In this document: positions 33,991-48,721 of the stretch, piece by piece
Numbering within the stretch: position 1 is the first letter of the stretch
Layout of the letters: each line of letters begins with the position of its first letter
NCBI RefSeq assembly: GCF_024679095.1
Contig: NW_026111615.1
Coordinates: 139,001 to 203,000 of the forward strand
Source: Eriocheir sinensis
Taxonomy: Eukaryota > Arthropoda > Malacostraca > Decapoda > Varunidae
Direction of reading: 5' to 3'
DNA length: 64,000 bases
Program-made: the position numbers and the translations under genes
The notes under the pieces: generated by a model
Database searches by the model: none
The model's input: the letters and a program-made list of their open reading frames with translations, nothing else
What the model was told of the DNA's origin: nothing

Positions 33991-36900
33991 GAAAATAGAT
34001 ATACAAAATATTCATAAAATAAACTAAATTTGTATTAAAATATATATACAAAATACATAAAATAATGTAAATTTGTATCAAAATATTTTAACAGATGCGC
34101 ATAAAATAACGTAAATTTGTTTTAAAATATACAAAATATACATTAAATAATGTAAATATGTATAAAAAAATATAAACAAAACACAAATAGAATAATGTAA
34201 AATTGTATCAAAATAAATACACTGAATATTAATAAAACAATGTAAATTTGTATGAAAATAAAAATGCAAAATACCCATTAAATAACGCATTTTTTTTATA
34301 AAAATATATATACCAAAATACACATGAAAAAACTAATTTGTATTAAAATAAATATACAAAATACACATACAATAAGGTAAATCTGTATTGAAATAGATAT
34401 GCAAAATACATATAAAACAATGTAAATTTGTTTCAAAATATATACGAATACATATAAAATAACGTAGATTTGTATAAAAATATATATACAAAATACACAT
34501 AAAATGAAGTAAATAAGTATGAGAAAATGTATACAAAATACACATAAAATAATGTAAATTCGTATCAAAATAAATAAACAAAATACCAATAAAAGAATGT
34601 GTATTTGTATAAATATAAATATACAAAATACACATAAAATAACGTAAATTTGTATAAAACTATATACAAAAATACACAGAAGTTATTAAATTCGTATGAA
34701 AATAGATATACAAAATACAGATAAAATAAGCTAAATGTATATAGAAAATACATAAAATAATGTAAATTTGTATCAAAATATTTATGAAAATACATATAAT
34801 AACGTAAATTTGTTTAAAAATATGTAAACAAAATACGCATTAAGTAATGTAAATAGGTATAAAAAATATGTACAAAATACACATATAATCATGTAATTCG
34901 TATCAAACTAAATAAACAAAATATCAATAAAAAAATGTAAATTTGTATGAGAAAACATATACAAAAACATACAAAATAACGCTAATTTCCATAAAAAATA
35001 TATGTCCAAAAATGAACGTAAAATAAAGTAACTTTGGATAAAAATATATATACAAAACACACATTAAATAATGTAAATCCGTACATAAAATAACCTAAAT
35101 TTATATAAAACTATATACAAAAATACACAAAAATAATTTAAATTTGTATGAAAAGAAATATACAAAATACACATAAAATTAGGTTAGTTTGTATTGAAAT
35201 ACATATAAAAAATACATATAAAATAATGAAAATTTGAAACAAAATATATAAACAAATACACATATAATAACGTAAATTTGTATGAAATATATAATCAAAA
35301 TACACATTAAATAATGTAAATATGTATAAAAATATATATACAAAACACAAATAGAATAATGTAAAATCGTATCAAAATATATACACAGAATATTAATAAA
35401 ATAATGTAAATTTGTATGAAAATTAAGATGCAAAATACCTATAAAATAACGCATTTTTTATAAAAATATTGATACCAAAATACACATAAAATATTTGAAT
35501 TTGTATTAAAATAAATATACAAAATGCACATACAATAAGGTAAATTTGTATTGAAATAGATATGCAAAATACATATAAAATAATGTAAATTTGTTTCAAA
35601 ATATATATACGAATACACATAAAATAACGTAGATTTCTATAAAAATACATATACAAAATACACATAATATTAAGTAAATACGTATAAAAAAATGTATACA
35701 AAATACACATAAAATAATGTAAATTCGTATAAATGTAAATAAACAATATACCAATAAAAGAATGTGTATTTGTATAAATATAAATATACAAAATGCACAT
35801 AAAATAACGTAAATTTATATAAAACTATATACATAAAATAACGCAAATTTCTATAAAATATATGTACAAAAATGAACATAAAATAAATTTGCATAAAAAT
35901 ATATATACAAAACACTTTAGATAATATAAATGAGTATAAAAATATGTATACAAAATACCTATGAAATAATCTAAATTCGTATCGAATTAAATTAAGAAAA
36001 TATCAATAAAATAATGTAATTTTGGATGAAAATATATATACAAAATACACATAAAAAAACTTAAATACAAATACAAATATACATAAAATAATTAAAAATT
36101 GAATGAAATAAATATTCAAAATAAACATAAAATATGGTAAATTTGTAATGAAATATATGAAAAAATACACATAAAATAATATAAATTTGTATGAAAATAT
36201 ATATACAAATACACATTAAATAACATGAATTTTATAAAATTTGTATCAAAATATATACTTATACACAATAAAATAACGTATTTTTTTTGTGAAAATGTAT
36301 ATAAAAATACACAAAATAATTTAAATACGTAAAAAATATATATACAAATAACACATAAAATAATGTAAATTTGTATGAAAATATATAAACAAATACACAT
36401 AAAATAATGTAAATTTGGATAAAATATATATACAAAATGAACATTAAATAATGTAAATATGTATAAAAAAAATACAAAATACACATGGAATAATGTTAAA
36501 TCGTATCAAAATAAATAAAGAGAAAATCAATAAAATAATGTAAATTTGAATGAAAATAAAGATGCAAAATATCCATATAATAACGCATATTTGCATAAAA
36601 ATATATATACAAAAATACATATAAAATAGTTAAATTTGTATTAAAATAAATATACAAAATGCACGTATAATAAAGAAAATTTATATTGAAATAGATATGC
36701 AAAATACACATCAATAATGTAAATTTGTATCAAAATATATATACGAATACTCATAAAATATAGTAAATTTCTATGAAAATATACATACAAAATAGATATA
36801 CAAAATACACATATAACTAGTTAAATTTGTATTTAAATACATGTACAAAAAACATAAAATAATTTAGATTTGTATGAAATGAAAACAAATGCATTTTATA

Positions 36901-37032
36901 TAAAATATATATACAAAATACACATAGAATAATGTAAAAACATATCAAAATAAATACACAGAATATCAACAAAATAATGTAAATTTGTATGACAATAAAG
37001 ATGCAAAATACCCATAAAATAAAGCATATTTT
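33991..37032 (-). repeat. Segmental duplication copy 2 (direct partner 2,531-5,535)
   Basis: Same orientation and monomer order as the partner. The unexpanded AATTTGGATAAAATATAT core near 36,413-36,430 shows the pre-expansion state of the 105-bp (AT)n in copy 1. Confidence 0.82.
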
Positions 37033-38118
37033 TATAAAAATACATATACAAAAATACACATAGATTAATCAAATTTGTATTAAAATTAATATACAAAATG
37101 CACATACAATGAGGTAAATTTGTATTGAAAAAATATGCAAAATACACATAAAATAATGTAAATTTGTTTCAAAATATATATACGAATACACATAAAATAA
37201 CGCAGATTTCTATAGAAATATATATTCAAAATACACTTGAAATAATGTAAATACGTATAAAAATATATATACAAAATACACATTAAATAATGTTAATTCG
37301 TGTCAAAATAAATAAACAAAATATCATGAAAAGAATGTGTATTTGAATGAAAATAGATATACAAAATACACATAAAATAAACTAAATTTGTATAAAACTA
37401 TATACAAAAATACACAAAAATAATTTAAACTTGTATGAAAATAAATATACAAAAAACATATAAAAATAGGTAAATTTTTATTGAAATACATATACAAAAT
37501 ACACATAAAATAATGTAAATTTGAATGAAAATATATAAACATATAGACTTAAAATAACGTAAATTTGTATCAAATATATACAAAAAAAACATTAAATAAT
37601 GTAAATATGTATAAAAAAAATATATACAAAACACAAATAAAATAATGTAAAATCGTATCAAAATAAACACAGAAAATATTAATAAAATAATGTAAATATG
37701 TATGAAAATTAAGATGCAAAAAACCCATAAAATAACGCATTTTTTTATAAAAATATAAATACGAAAAAACATAAAATATTTGATTTTGTATTAAAATAAA
37801 TAGATATACAAAATACACATAAAATAAGCTAAATTTGAATTGAAATATGTATACAAAATACATAAAATAATGTAAATTTGTATCAAAATACCTATACAAA
37901 TACACATATAATAACGTAAATTTGTATAAAAATATATAAACAAAATACACATTAAATAATGTAAATATGTATAAAAAAATGTAAAAAATACACAAATAAT
38001 CATGTAATTCGTATCAAAATAAATAGACAAAATACCAATAAAATAATGTAAATTTCTATGAGAAAACATATACAAAATACACATAAATAACGCAAATATC
38101 AATAAAAATATATATAAT
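33991..38118 (-). repeat. 45-bp satellite array, block 23
   Basis: 34,170-38,118 mirrors 15,642-19,630. 33,991-37,032 is directly repeated at 2,531-5,535. It starts at J1 with the GCGCATCTG marker at about 34,091 and ends at J6 (TATATAATATAATATATTTT near 38,111-38,130). It contains canonical and diverged HORs in the same order as block 12, read backwards. Confidence 0.92.
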
Positions 38119-39489
38119 ATAATATATTTTTATACATATTTAAAATATTTAATGTATATTTTGTATATATATATTTTATCCAAATCTACGTGATTTTATA
38201 TGTATTTGTTTATATATTTTCATACAAATTTACATTATTTCATGTGAGTTTTGTATATGTATTTCAATACAAATTTGCCTAACTTTATGTGTATTTTGCA
38301 TATCTATTTTCAAACAAATTTAAATTATTTTTTTATTTTTGTATATATTTTTATACAAATTTTAGTTATTTTATTTGTTTTTTGTATATATATTTTCCTA
38401 CAAATATACATTCTTTTATTGGAATTTTGTGTATTTAATTTTTTACGAATTTACATTATTTTATGTGTATTTTGTATATATATTTTTCTACGTATTTAAA
38501 CTATTTTATGTGTATTTTATATATACATTTTCATAAAAATTTACGTTATTTTATTGTGTGTATTCGTATATATTTTTAAACATTTTATACAAATTCATAT
38601 TTTTTTATGTGTATTTGTATATATTTTCATACAAATTTATATTATTTTATGTGTATTTTTACATATTTTATTACAAATTTACCTTATTTTATGTTTATTT
38701 TGTATATTTATTTCATTCAATTTTAAATTATTTAATGTGTATATTTGTATTTGTATTTAGGTTATTTTATGTGTGTTTTCTATATATATTTTCATCCAAA
38801 ATTACATTAATTTATTGTTATTTTCTTAATTTAACTCGATACGAATTTAGATTATTTCAAAGGTATTTTGTATACATATTTTTATACTCATTTACATTAT
38901 CTAATGTGTGTTTTGTATATATTTTTTTATGCAAACTAATTTTATGTGCATTTTTGTACATATATTTTTATAGAAACTTAAAACGTTATTTTATGTGTAT
39001 TTTGTATATGTTTTCTCATACAAATTTACATTATTTAATTAGTTTTTTGTTTATTTATTTTGATACGAATGACTTGATTATTTGTGTATTTTGTAAATAT
39101 TTTTTATACGTATTTACATTACTTAATGTGTATTTTGTTTATATATTTTTTTACAAATTTACGTTATTATATGTGTATTTGTTAAAAATATTTTGAGACG
39201 AATTTACTTTATTTTATGTATTTTGTATATATATTTCAATTCAAATTAAGCTTATTTTGTGTGTATTTTGTATATCAATTTTCATACAAATTTAATTAAT
39301 TCTGTGTATTTTTGTATATTGTTTTATACAAATTTACGTTATTTTATGTGCATTTTGTATATTTATATTTATACAAATACACATTCTCTTATTGGTATTT
39401 TGTTTATTTATATTTATACGAATTTACATTATTTTATGTGTATTTTGTATACATTTTTGATTCGTATTTACTTAATTTTATTTGTATTT

Positions 39490-39540
<51 letters not shown>

Positions 39541-40063
39541 CTACGTTATTTTATGTGTATTCGTATATATATTTTGAAACAAATTTACATTGTTTTATAT
39601 GTTTTTTGCATATCTATTTCAATACAAATTTACCTTATTGTATGTGCATTTTGTATATTTATTTTAATACAAATTCAAATATTTTATGTGTATTTTGGTA
39701 TATATAATTTTATAAAAAATGCGTTATTTTGTAGGTATTTTGCATCTTAGTTTTCATACAAATGTACATTATTTTATTAATATTCTGTGTATATATTTTG
39801 ATACGATTTTATATTATACTATTTGTGTTTGGTATATATTTTTTTATACATATTTTCATTATTTAATGTGTATTTTTTATATATATTTTATACAAATTAA
39901 CGTCATTTTAAGTGTATTTGTTTATATAATTTCATTCAAATTTACATTATTTAAGTGTATTTTTTATATGTATTTCAATACAAATTTACCTAATTTTATA
40001 TGTATTTTGCATATTTGTTTTCATACAAATTTAAATTATTTTTGTGTTTTTTTGTATATACAT
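38119..40063 (+). repeat. 45-bp satellite array, block 24
   Basis: Mirror of 13,717-15,641. It contains the TTGGAATTTTG version, the TTATTGTGTGTATTCG monomer, and a canonical A-to-O run from about 39,379. One C monomer has expanded into a 44-bp (TA)n. Long open frames (38,558-39,196 and 39,259-39,750) are repeat translation. J6 is on the left and J5 on the right. Confidence 0.92.
39492..39535. repeat. (TA)n microsatellite, 44 bp
   Basis: An uninterrupted TA run replacing the core and tail of a C monomer, between TTTGTATTTTG and GAAATCTACG. The mirror copy near 14,238-14,262 has a short, differently altered core (TATAAATATATATAAATA). The locus is therefore unstable in both copies, but a long expansion is seen only here. 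Confidence 0.97.
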
Positions 40064-41153
40064 ATAGAGTAAATTTCTATGAAAATATATATTCAAAATA
40101 CATATAAAATTATGTAAACAAGTATAAAAATATATACATCAAATACACTTAAAAAAATGAAAATTCGTATCAAAATAAATAAACAAAATTCTGATAAAAG
40201 AACGAATATTTGTAGTAAAATAAATATACAAAATACACATAAAATTATGAAAATTTGAATAAAAGTATATACAAAAAAACAAAAAAATAAATTTCAATTT
40301 GTATGAAAATAGATATACAAAATACACATATAATTAGTTAAATTTGTATTTAAATACATGTACAAAATACACATAAAATAATGTAAATTTGTATGAAATG
40401 AAAACAAATTCACATAAAATAATGTACATTTGTATAAAATAGATATACAAAATATACATAGAATAATGTAAAATCGTATCAAAATAAATACACAGAATAT
40501 CAATAAAATAATGTAATTTTGTATGAAAATAAAGATGGAAAATACCCATAAAATAAAGCATATTTTTTTTAAAATACATATACAAGAATACACATAGAAT
40601 AATTGAATTTGTATTAAAATTAATATACAAAATGCACGTACAATAAGGTAAATTTGTATTAAAATATATATGCAAAATACACATAAAACAATGTAAATTT
40701 GTTTCAAAATATATATACGAATACACATAAAATAACGTAGATTTCTATAAAAATATATATACAAAATACACATAAAATGAAGTAAATACGTATAAGAAAA
40801 TGTATACAAAATACACATAAAATAATGTAAATTCGTATCAAAATAAATAAACAAAATGCCACTAAAAGAATGTTTACTTGTATAAATATAAATAAACAAA
40901 ATACACATAAAATAACGTAAAATTGTATAAAACTATATACAAAAATAAACAAAAATAATTAAATTTTATGAAAATAGATATACAAAGGACACATAAAATA
41001 AGCTAAATTTGAATTGAAATAAATATAGAAAATACATAAAATAATGTAAATTTGTATCAAAATATATATTCAAATACACATATATTAAAATTAATATATA
41101 AAATGCGTATATAATAAGGTAAATTTGTATAGAAAAAATATGCAACATACACG
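40064..41153 (-). repeat. 45-bp satellite array, block 25
   Basis: Mirror of the outer parts of block 10. 40,064-40,720 pairs with 13,050-13,716 and 40,720-41,153 with 11,915-12,350. About half a kilobase of block 10 is missing between them. 40,064-40,720 also matches 56,256-56,880 directly. The 204-codon frame at 40,294-40,908 is repeat translation that survives because the frame-shifting 44-bp monomers compensate. Confidence 0.92.
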
Positions 41154-42546
41154 TTTACTCATACAAATTTATATTATTTTATTGGTATTTTGTTTATTTA
41201 TTTTGATACGAATTACATGATTATATGTGTATTTTGTACATATTTCTTTATACGTATTTACATTATTTAATGTGTATTTTGTTTATATATTTTCATACAA
41301 ATTTACGTTATTATATGTGTATTTGTATAAATATTTTGATACAAATTAACTTTATTTCATGTATTTTGTATATATATTTCAATTCAAATTTAGCTTATTT
41401 TGTGTGTATTTTGTATATATTTTCATACAAATTTAATTACTTCTGTGTATTTTTGTATATAGTTTTATATAAATTTACGTTATTTTATGTGTATTTTGTA
41501 TATTTATATTTATACAAATACACATTCTTTTATTGGTATTTTGTTTATTTATTTTGATCCGAATTTACATTATTTTATGTGTATTTGTATACATTTTTTT
41601 ATACGTATTTACTTCATTTTATGTGTATTTTGTATATATATTTTTATAGAAATCTACATTATTTTATGTGTATTCGTATATATATTTTGAAACAAATTTA
41701 CATTGTTTTATATGTATTATGCATATCTATTTCAATACAAATTTAATTTTTTGATGTGTATTTTGGTATATATATTTTTATAAAAAAAAATGCGTTATTC
41801 TATGGGTATTTTGCTTCTTTATTTTCATACAAGTTTACATTATTTTATTAATATTCTGTGTATTTATTTTGATACGATTTTACATTATTCTATTTGTGTT
41901 TTGTACAAATTTACGTTATTTTAAGTGTATTTGTTTATGTATTTTCATTCAAATTTACATTATTTTATGTGTATTTTGTGTATGTATTTCAATAGAAATT
42001 TACCTAATTTTATGTGTATTTTGTATATTTATTTTCATACAAATTTAAATATTTTTGTGTATTTTTGTATATAGTTTGATACAAATTTAGGTTATTTAAT
42101 GTGTATTTTGTATATCTATTTTCATATAAATACACATTCTTTTATTGATATTTTGTATATTTATTTTGACGCGAATTTACATTATTTAATGTGTATTTTG
42201 TATATATATTTTTATACGTATTTACATCATTTCATGTGTATCTTGTATAGTTTTAAACAAATTTATATTATTTAATGTGTATTTTGTATATATATATTTA
42301 TACAAATACACATTCTTTTATTGGTATTTTTTTTATTTATTTTGATACTAATTTATATTATTTTATGTGTATTTTGTATACATTTTTTATACGTATTTAC
42401 TTAATTTTATGTGTATTTTGTATATATATTTTTATAGAAATCTACCTTATTTCATGTGTATTCGTATATATATTTTGAAACAAATTTACATTGTTTATAT
42501 GTATTTTGCATATCTATTTTTGTGTATTCTGTATTTATTTTTGTTA
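41154..42546 (+). repeat. 45-bp satellite array, block 26
   Basis: Mirror of block 9. It begins with J4, then A, B and a monomer with TTGATACAAATTAACTTT, P, O, and A to J. A shortened J is joined directly to L near 41,905. M, N, O, P, A, B and C follow, with a further join near 42,245, then A to E. It ends at J3. Confidence 0.92.
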
Positions 42547-43479
42547 TACATAGAATAATGTAAAATCGTATCAAAATAGGTACACAGAATATCAATAAAA
42601 TAATTTAAATTTGTATGAAAATAAAGATGCAAAATACCCATAAGATAAAGCATATTTATTTTTAAAAATACATATACAAAAATACACATAGAATAATTAA
42701 ATTTGGATTAAAATTAATATACAAAATGCACACATACAAAAAGGTAAATTTGTATTGAAAAAAAACGCAAAATACAAATAAAACAGTGTAAATTTGTTTC
42801 AAAATATATATACGAATACACATAAAATAACGTAGATTTCTATAGAAATATATATACAAAATACACATGAAATTATGTAAATACGGATAAAAATATATAT
42901 ATAAAATACATATTAAGTAATGTAAATTCGTGACAAAATAAATAAACAAAATATCATGAAAAGAATGTGTATTTGTATGAAAATAAATAATAGATAATAA
43001 ATTTGTATGTAATATATATGCAAGATACACATTAAATAATGTAAATATGTATAAAACAAAATATATACAAAAAACAAATAGAGTAATGTAAAATCGTATC
43101 AAAATAAATACACCGAATATTAATAAAATAATGTAAATTTGTATGAAAATAAAGATGTAAAGTTCCCATCAAATAGCGCATTTCTTATAAAAATATATAT
43201 ACCAAAATACACATAAAATATTGAAATTTGTATTGAAATAAATATACAAAATGCACATACAATAAGGTAAACTTCTGTTGAAAGAGATATGCAAAAATAC
43301 ATATAAAAAATTGTAAATTTGTTTCAAAATATACGTAGATTTCTATAAAAATAAATATACAAAATTCACATAAAATTAGGTAAATACGTATAAAAAAATG
43401 TAAACAAAATACACATAAAATAATATAAACTCGAAACAAAATAAATAAACAAAATACCAATAAAAGAATGTGTATTTGT
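42547..43479 (-). repeat. 45-bp satellite array, block 27
   Basis: Outer end of the right palindrome arm (mirror of 9,436-10,464). From 42,770 onward it is also a direct copy of 5,560-6,271. It carries the K/P fusion at 42,981-43,003. The right edge is the J2 switch shared with 6,271. Confidence 0.92.
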
Positions 43480-45408
43480 TCTGTGTATTTTTGTATATAG
43501 TTTTATACAAATTTACGATATTTTATGTGTATTTTGTATATTTATATTTACAAATACATATTCTTTTCCGGGTATGTTGTTTATTGATTTTGATACGATT
43601 TTTATGTGTATTTGGTATTCATTTTTATATACGTATTTACTTCATTTTATGTGTATTTTGTATATATTTTTATCGAAATCAACGTTATTTTATGTGTAAT
43701 CGTATATATATTTTGAAACAAATTTACATTGTTTTATATGTATTTTGCATATCTATTTCAATACAAATTTACCTTACAGTATGTGCATTTTTTATATTTA
43801 TTTTAATACAAATTTTAATATTTTATGTGTATTTTGGTATATATATTTTTTAAAAAAATGCGTTATTTTATGGCTATTTTGCATCTTTATTTTCATAAAA
43901 ATTTAAATTATTTTATTAATATTCTGTGTATTTATTTTGATACGATTTTACATTATTCTATTTGTGTTTTGAATATATTTTTTTTATACATATTTACATT
44001 ATTTAATTTGTATTTTGTTTATATATTTGATACAAATTTACGTTATTTTAAGTGTATATGTTTATATATTTTCATTCAAATTTCCATTATTTTATGTGTA
44101 TTTTGTATATGTATTTCAATACAAATTTACCTAATTTTATGTGTATTTTGTATATTTATTTTTATACAAATTTAAATTATTTTTGTGTATTTTTGTATAT
44201 AGTTTTATACAAACTTAGGTTATTTTATGAGTATTTTGTATATCTATTTTCATACAAATACACATTCTTTTCTATAGAAATCTACGTTATATTATGTGTA
44301 TTCGTATATAGATTTTTGAACAAATTTACACTTTTATGTGTATTTTGCATATTTTTTCAATACATATTTACCTTATTGTATATGCATTTTGTATATTAAT
44401 TTTAATACAAATTTAATTATTCTATGTGTATTTTTGTATATGTATTTTTATAAAAATATGCTTTATTTTATGGGTATTTTGCATCTTTATTTTCATACAA
44501 ATTTACGTTATTTTATTGATATTCTGCTCATTCATTTTGATACGATTTGACATTATTCTATGTGTATTTTGTAAATATTTTTCATACAAATTTACGTTAT
44601 TTTATGTGTATTTGCTTATATATTTTGACACAAATTTACAATATTTTATGGGTATTTTGTATATACATTTCAAAAGAAATTTACCTAGTTTTATGTGTAT
44701 TTTGTATATCTATTTTCAAACAAACTCAAATTATTTCTATGTATTTTTGTATATATTTTAATACAAATTTTAGTTATGTTATGTGTATTTTGTAAATTAA
44801 TTTTCATTCAAATATATATTATTTTATTGGTGTTTTGCTGATTTATATTGAAACGAATTTACATTATTTTATATGTGCTTTGTATAAATATTTTAATACG
44901 CTTTTACATTATTTAATATTTATTTGGAATATATATTTTTATACAAATTCATGGTATTTTATGTGTATTTGTATATATATTTTTATATAATTTTACATTA
45001 TTTTCTGTGTATATTGTACATATATTTTTTTACAAATCTACCTTATTTTATGTTTATTTTGTATGTGTATTTTCTATATTTATATTTATCCAAATACACA
45101 TTCTTTTATTGGTATTTTGTTTATTTATTTTAATTCAAATATACATTATTTTATGTGTATTTTGTATACATTTTTTTATACGTATTTACTTAGTTTTATG
45201 TGTATTTTGTATATATATTTTTTATAGAAATCTACGTTTTTTTATTTGTATTCGTATATATATTTTGAAACAAATTTACATTGTTTATATGCATTTTTGC
45301 ATATCTCTTTCAATACAAATTTACCTTATTGTATGTGCATTTTGTATATTTATTTCAATGCAAATTTAAATATTTTCTGTGTTTTTTTGTATATATATTT
45401 TTATAAGA
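43480..45408 (+). repeat. 45-bp satellite array, block 28
   Basis: O, then A to P. An A monomer is fused directly to C near 44,270 (CATTCTTTTCTATAGAAATC). The shortened version then runs to H, the CTGCTCATTC variant (44,526), and A to G up to J7. It parallels 24,990-27,038, and its first kilobase parallels 6,272-7,330. Confidence 0.92.
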
Positions 45409-45590
45409 TTACGAAAATTTGAATAAAAATATATACAAAAAAACAAAAAAATAAATTTCAATTTGCATGAAAATAGATATACAAAATACACATATAATTA
45501 GTTAAATTTGTATTTAAATACATGTACAAAATACACATAAAATAATGTAAATTTGTATGAAATGAAAACAAATTCACATAAAATTCGCGT
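43485..45590. repeat. Segmental duplication copy 2 (direct partner 24,990-27,225)
   Basis: Monomer order and variants match the partner across the J7 inversion. It lacks the A/B pair removed by the fusion near 44,270. Confidence 0.82.
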
Positions 45591-46837
45591 CTAAATAAAT
45601 AAACAAAAATATTTTAAATTTGTATGAAAATAAATATACAAAATACACATAAAATTAGGTAAATTTGTATTGAAATACATACACAAAATACACATAAAAT
45701 AATGTAAATTTGAATGAAAATACATAAACAAATACACTTAAAATAACGTAAATTTGTATAAAAAAAAATATGTACAAAACACAAATAGAATGTGTATTTG
45801 TATGAAAATAGATATACAAAATACACATAAAATAACCTAAATTTGTATCAAACTATATACAAAAATAAACAAAAATATTTTAAATTTGTATGAAAATAAA
45901 TATACAAAATACACATAAAATTAGGTAAATTTGTATTGAAATACATACACAAAATACACATAAAATAATGTAAATTTGAATTAAAATACATAAACAAATA
46001 CACTTAAAATAACGTAAATTTGTATAAAAAAAATATGTACAAAACACAAATAGAATAATGTAAAATCGTATCAAAATAAATACACAGAATATTAATAAAA
46101 TAATGTAAATTTGTATGAAAATAAAGAAGCAAAACACCCATAAAATAACGCATTTTTTTTATTTATAAAAATATATATACCAAAATACACATCAAAAAAT
46201 TTAATTTGTATTAAAATAAATATACAAAAAACACATACAATAAGGTAAATTTGTATTGAAATAGATATGAAAAATACATATAAAACAATGTAAATTTGTT
46301 TCAAATATATATACGAATACACATAAAATAACGTAGATTACTATAAAAATATATATACAAAATACACATAAAATGAAGTAAATACGTATAAAAAAATGTA
46401 TACAAAAAACACATAAAATAATGTAAATTAGTATCAAAATAAATAAACAAAATACCAATAAAAGAATGTGTATTTGTATAAATATAAATATACAAAACAC
46501 ACATAAAATAACGTAAATTTATATAAAACTATATATAAAAATACACAGAAGTAATTAAATTTGTATGAAAATATATACAAAATACACACAAAATAAGCTA
46601 AATTAGATTTGAAATATATATACAAAATACATGAAATAAAGTAAATTTGTATCAAAATATTTATACAAATACACATATAATAACGTAAATTTGTATGAAA
46701 ATATATAAACAAAATACACATTAAATAATGTAAATACGTATAAAAAATATGTACAAAATACACATATAATCATGTAATTCGTATCAAAATAAATAAACAA
46801 AATACCAATAAAATAATATAAATTTGTATGAGTAAAC
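45409..46837 (-). repeat. 45-bp satellite array, block 29 (minus half of compound unit 1)
   Basis: After J7 come N/M-type remnants, a TTCGCGT fusion, and then a nested tandem duplication. The set O-N-M-L-J starting near 45,610 recurs near 45,876 (266-bp offset), joined at ACAAATAGAATGTG where J and A share AGAAT. A canonical set then runs to J4. It is about 180 bp longer than blocks 31 and 33 because of this duplication. Confidence 0.92.
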
Positions 46838-47474
46838 GTGTATGTTGCATATTTTTTCAATACAAATTTACCTTATTATATACGCATTTTGTATATTAAT
46901 TTTAATACAAATTTAATTATTCGATGTGTATTTTTGTATCTGTATTTGTATATATATTTTTATACGCTTTTACATTATTTAATATTTATTTTGAATATAT
47001 ATTTTTATACAAATTCATGGTATTTTATGTGTATTTGTATATATATTTTTATATAATTTTACATTATTTTATGTGTATTTTGTACATATATTTTTTTTAC
47101 AAATCTACCTTATTTTATGTTTATTTTGTATGTGTATTTTCTATATTTATATTTATCCAAATACACATTCTTTTATTGGTATTTTGTTTATTTATTTTAA
47201 TTCGAATTTACAATATTTTATGTGTATTTTGTATACATTTTTTTATACGTATTTACTTAGTTTTATGTGTATTTTGTATATATATTTTTATAGAAATCTA
47301 CGTTTTTTTATTTGTATTCGTATATATATTTTGAAACAAATTTACATTGTTTTATATGTATTTTTGCATATCTCTTTCAATACAAATTTACCTTATTGTA
47401 TGTGCATTTTGTATATTTATTTCAATGCAAATTTAAATATTTTATGTGTTTTTTGGTATATATATTTTTATAAG
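46838..47474 (+). repeat. 45-bp satellite array, block 30 (plus half of compound unit 1)
   Basis: E/F/G-like monomers (TTGTATCTGTATTTGTATAT is a fusion near 46,935), then the TTCATGGTATTTTATG group, A, B, C, D, E, F and G. It ends at J7. Nearly the same as 48,722-49,355. Confidence 0.93.
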
Positions 47475-48721
47475 ATTACGAAAATTTGAATAAAAATATA
47501 TACAAAAAAACAAAAAAAAAATTCAATTTGCATGAAAATAGATATACAAAATACATGTCAAAATAAATGTCAAATTTGTATTTAAATACATGTAAAATAA
47601 TGTAAATTTGTATGATATGAAAACAAATTCACATAAATTCATGTCTAAATAAATAAACAAAATATCAATAAAAGAATGTGTATTTGTATGAAAATAGATA
47701 TACAAAATACACATAAAATAACCTAAATTTGTATCAAACTATATACAAAAATAAACAAAAATATTTAAAAATTGTATGAAAATAAATATACAAAATACAC
47801 ATAAAATTAGGTAAATTTGTATTGAAATACATACACAAAATACACATAAAATAATGTAAATTTGAATGAAAATACATAAATAAATACACTTAAAATAACG
47901 TAAATTTCTATAAAAAAATATGTACAAAACACAAATAGAATAATGTAAAATCGTATCAAAATAAATACACAGAATATTAATAAAATAATGTAAATTTGTA
48001 TGAAAATAAAGAAGCAAAATACCCATAAAATAACGCATTTTTTTATTTATAAAAATATATATACCAAAATACACATCAAAAAATTAAATTTGCATTAAAA
48101 TAAATATACAAAAAACACATACAATAAGGTAAATTTGTATTGAAATAGATATGCAAAATACATATAAAACAATGTAAGTTGTTTCAAAATATATATACAA
48201 ATACACATAAAATAACGTAGATTTCTATAAAAATATATATACAAAATACACATAAAATGAAGTAAATACGTATAAAAAATGTATACAAAAAACACATAAA
48301 ATAATGTAAATTCGTATCAAAATAAATAAACAAAATACCAATAAAAGAATGTGTATTTGTATAAATATAAATATACAAAACACACATAAAATAACGTAGA
48401 TTTATATAAAACTATATACAAAAATACACAGAAGTAATTAAATTTGTATGAAAATATATACAAAATACACACAAAATAAGCTCAATTTGATTTGAAATAT
48501 ATATACAAAATACATGAAATAAAGTAAATTTGTATCAAAATATTTATACAAATACACATATAATAACGTAAATTTGTATGAAAATATATAAACAAAATAC
48601 ACATTAAATAGTGTAAATACGTATAAAAAATATGTAAAAAATACACATATAATCATGTAATTCGTATCAAAATAAATAAACAAAATACCAATAAAATAAT
48701 ATAAATTTGTAAGAGTAAACG
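47475..48721 (-). repeat. 45-bp satellite array, block 31 (minus half of compound unit 2)
   Basis: Parallels block 29 without its nested duplication. A local scramble near 47,560-47,580 (ATGTCAAAATAAATGTC) replaces parts of N and M, and the TTCGCGT of the other copies reads TTCATGT near 47,640. It is bounded by J7 and J4. Confidence 0.92.

Larger units (their letters stand above)
34170..43470 (-). repeat. Right arm of giant imperfect inverted duplication
   Basis: Mirror of 9,436-19,630, with switches J6 (38,118), J5 (40,063), J4 (41,153) and J3 (42,546) in reversed order. The outer end pairs an A monomer with the rare TTTC tail (43,430-43,450) with the one at 9,478. The inner end pairs J monomers near 34,180 and 19,620, beyond which the two sides diverge. 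The arm is about 0.9 kb shorter than the left arm. Confidence 0.85.
45409..47474. repeat. Compound inverted unit, tandem copy 1 (2,066 bp)
   Basis: It runs from J7 to J7 and contains a minus half (45,409-46,837) and a plus half (46,838-47,474) separated by J4. It is about 185 bp longer than copy 2 because of the nested duplication at 45,610-45,876. Confidence 0.88.

Noticed and set aside
38558..39196. 212-codon open frame, plus strand
   Set aside because: It crosses several monomer types of block 24 with no independent sequence content. Indels in the mirror copy (13.7-15.6 kb) break it, with no sign of frame conservation.
40294..40908. 204-codon open frame, minus strand
   Set aside because: Repeat translation of block 25. 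The mirror copy at 13,050-13,700 is interrupted, and composition is identical to surrounding satellite.
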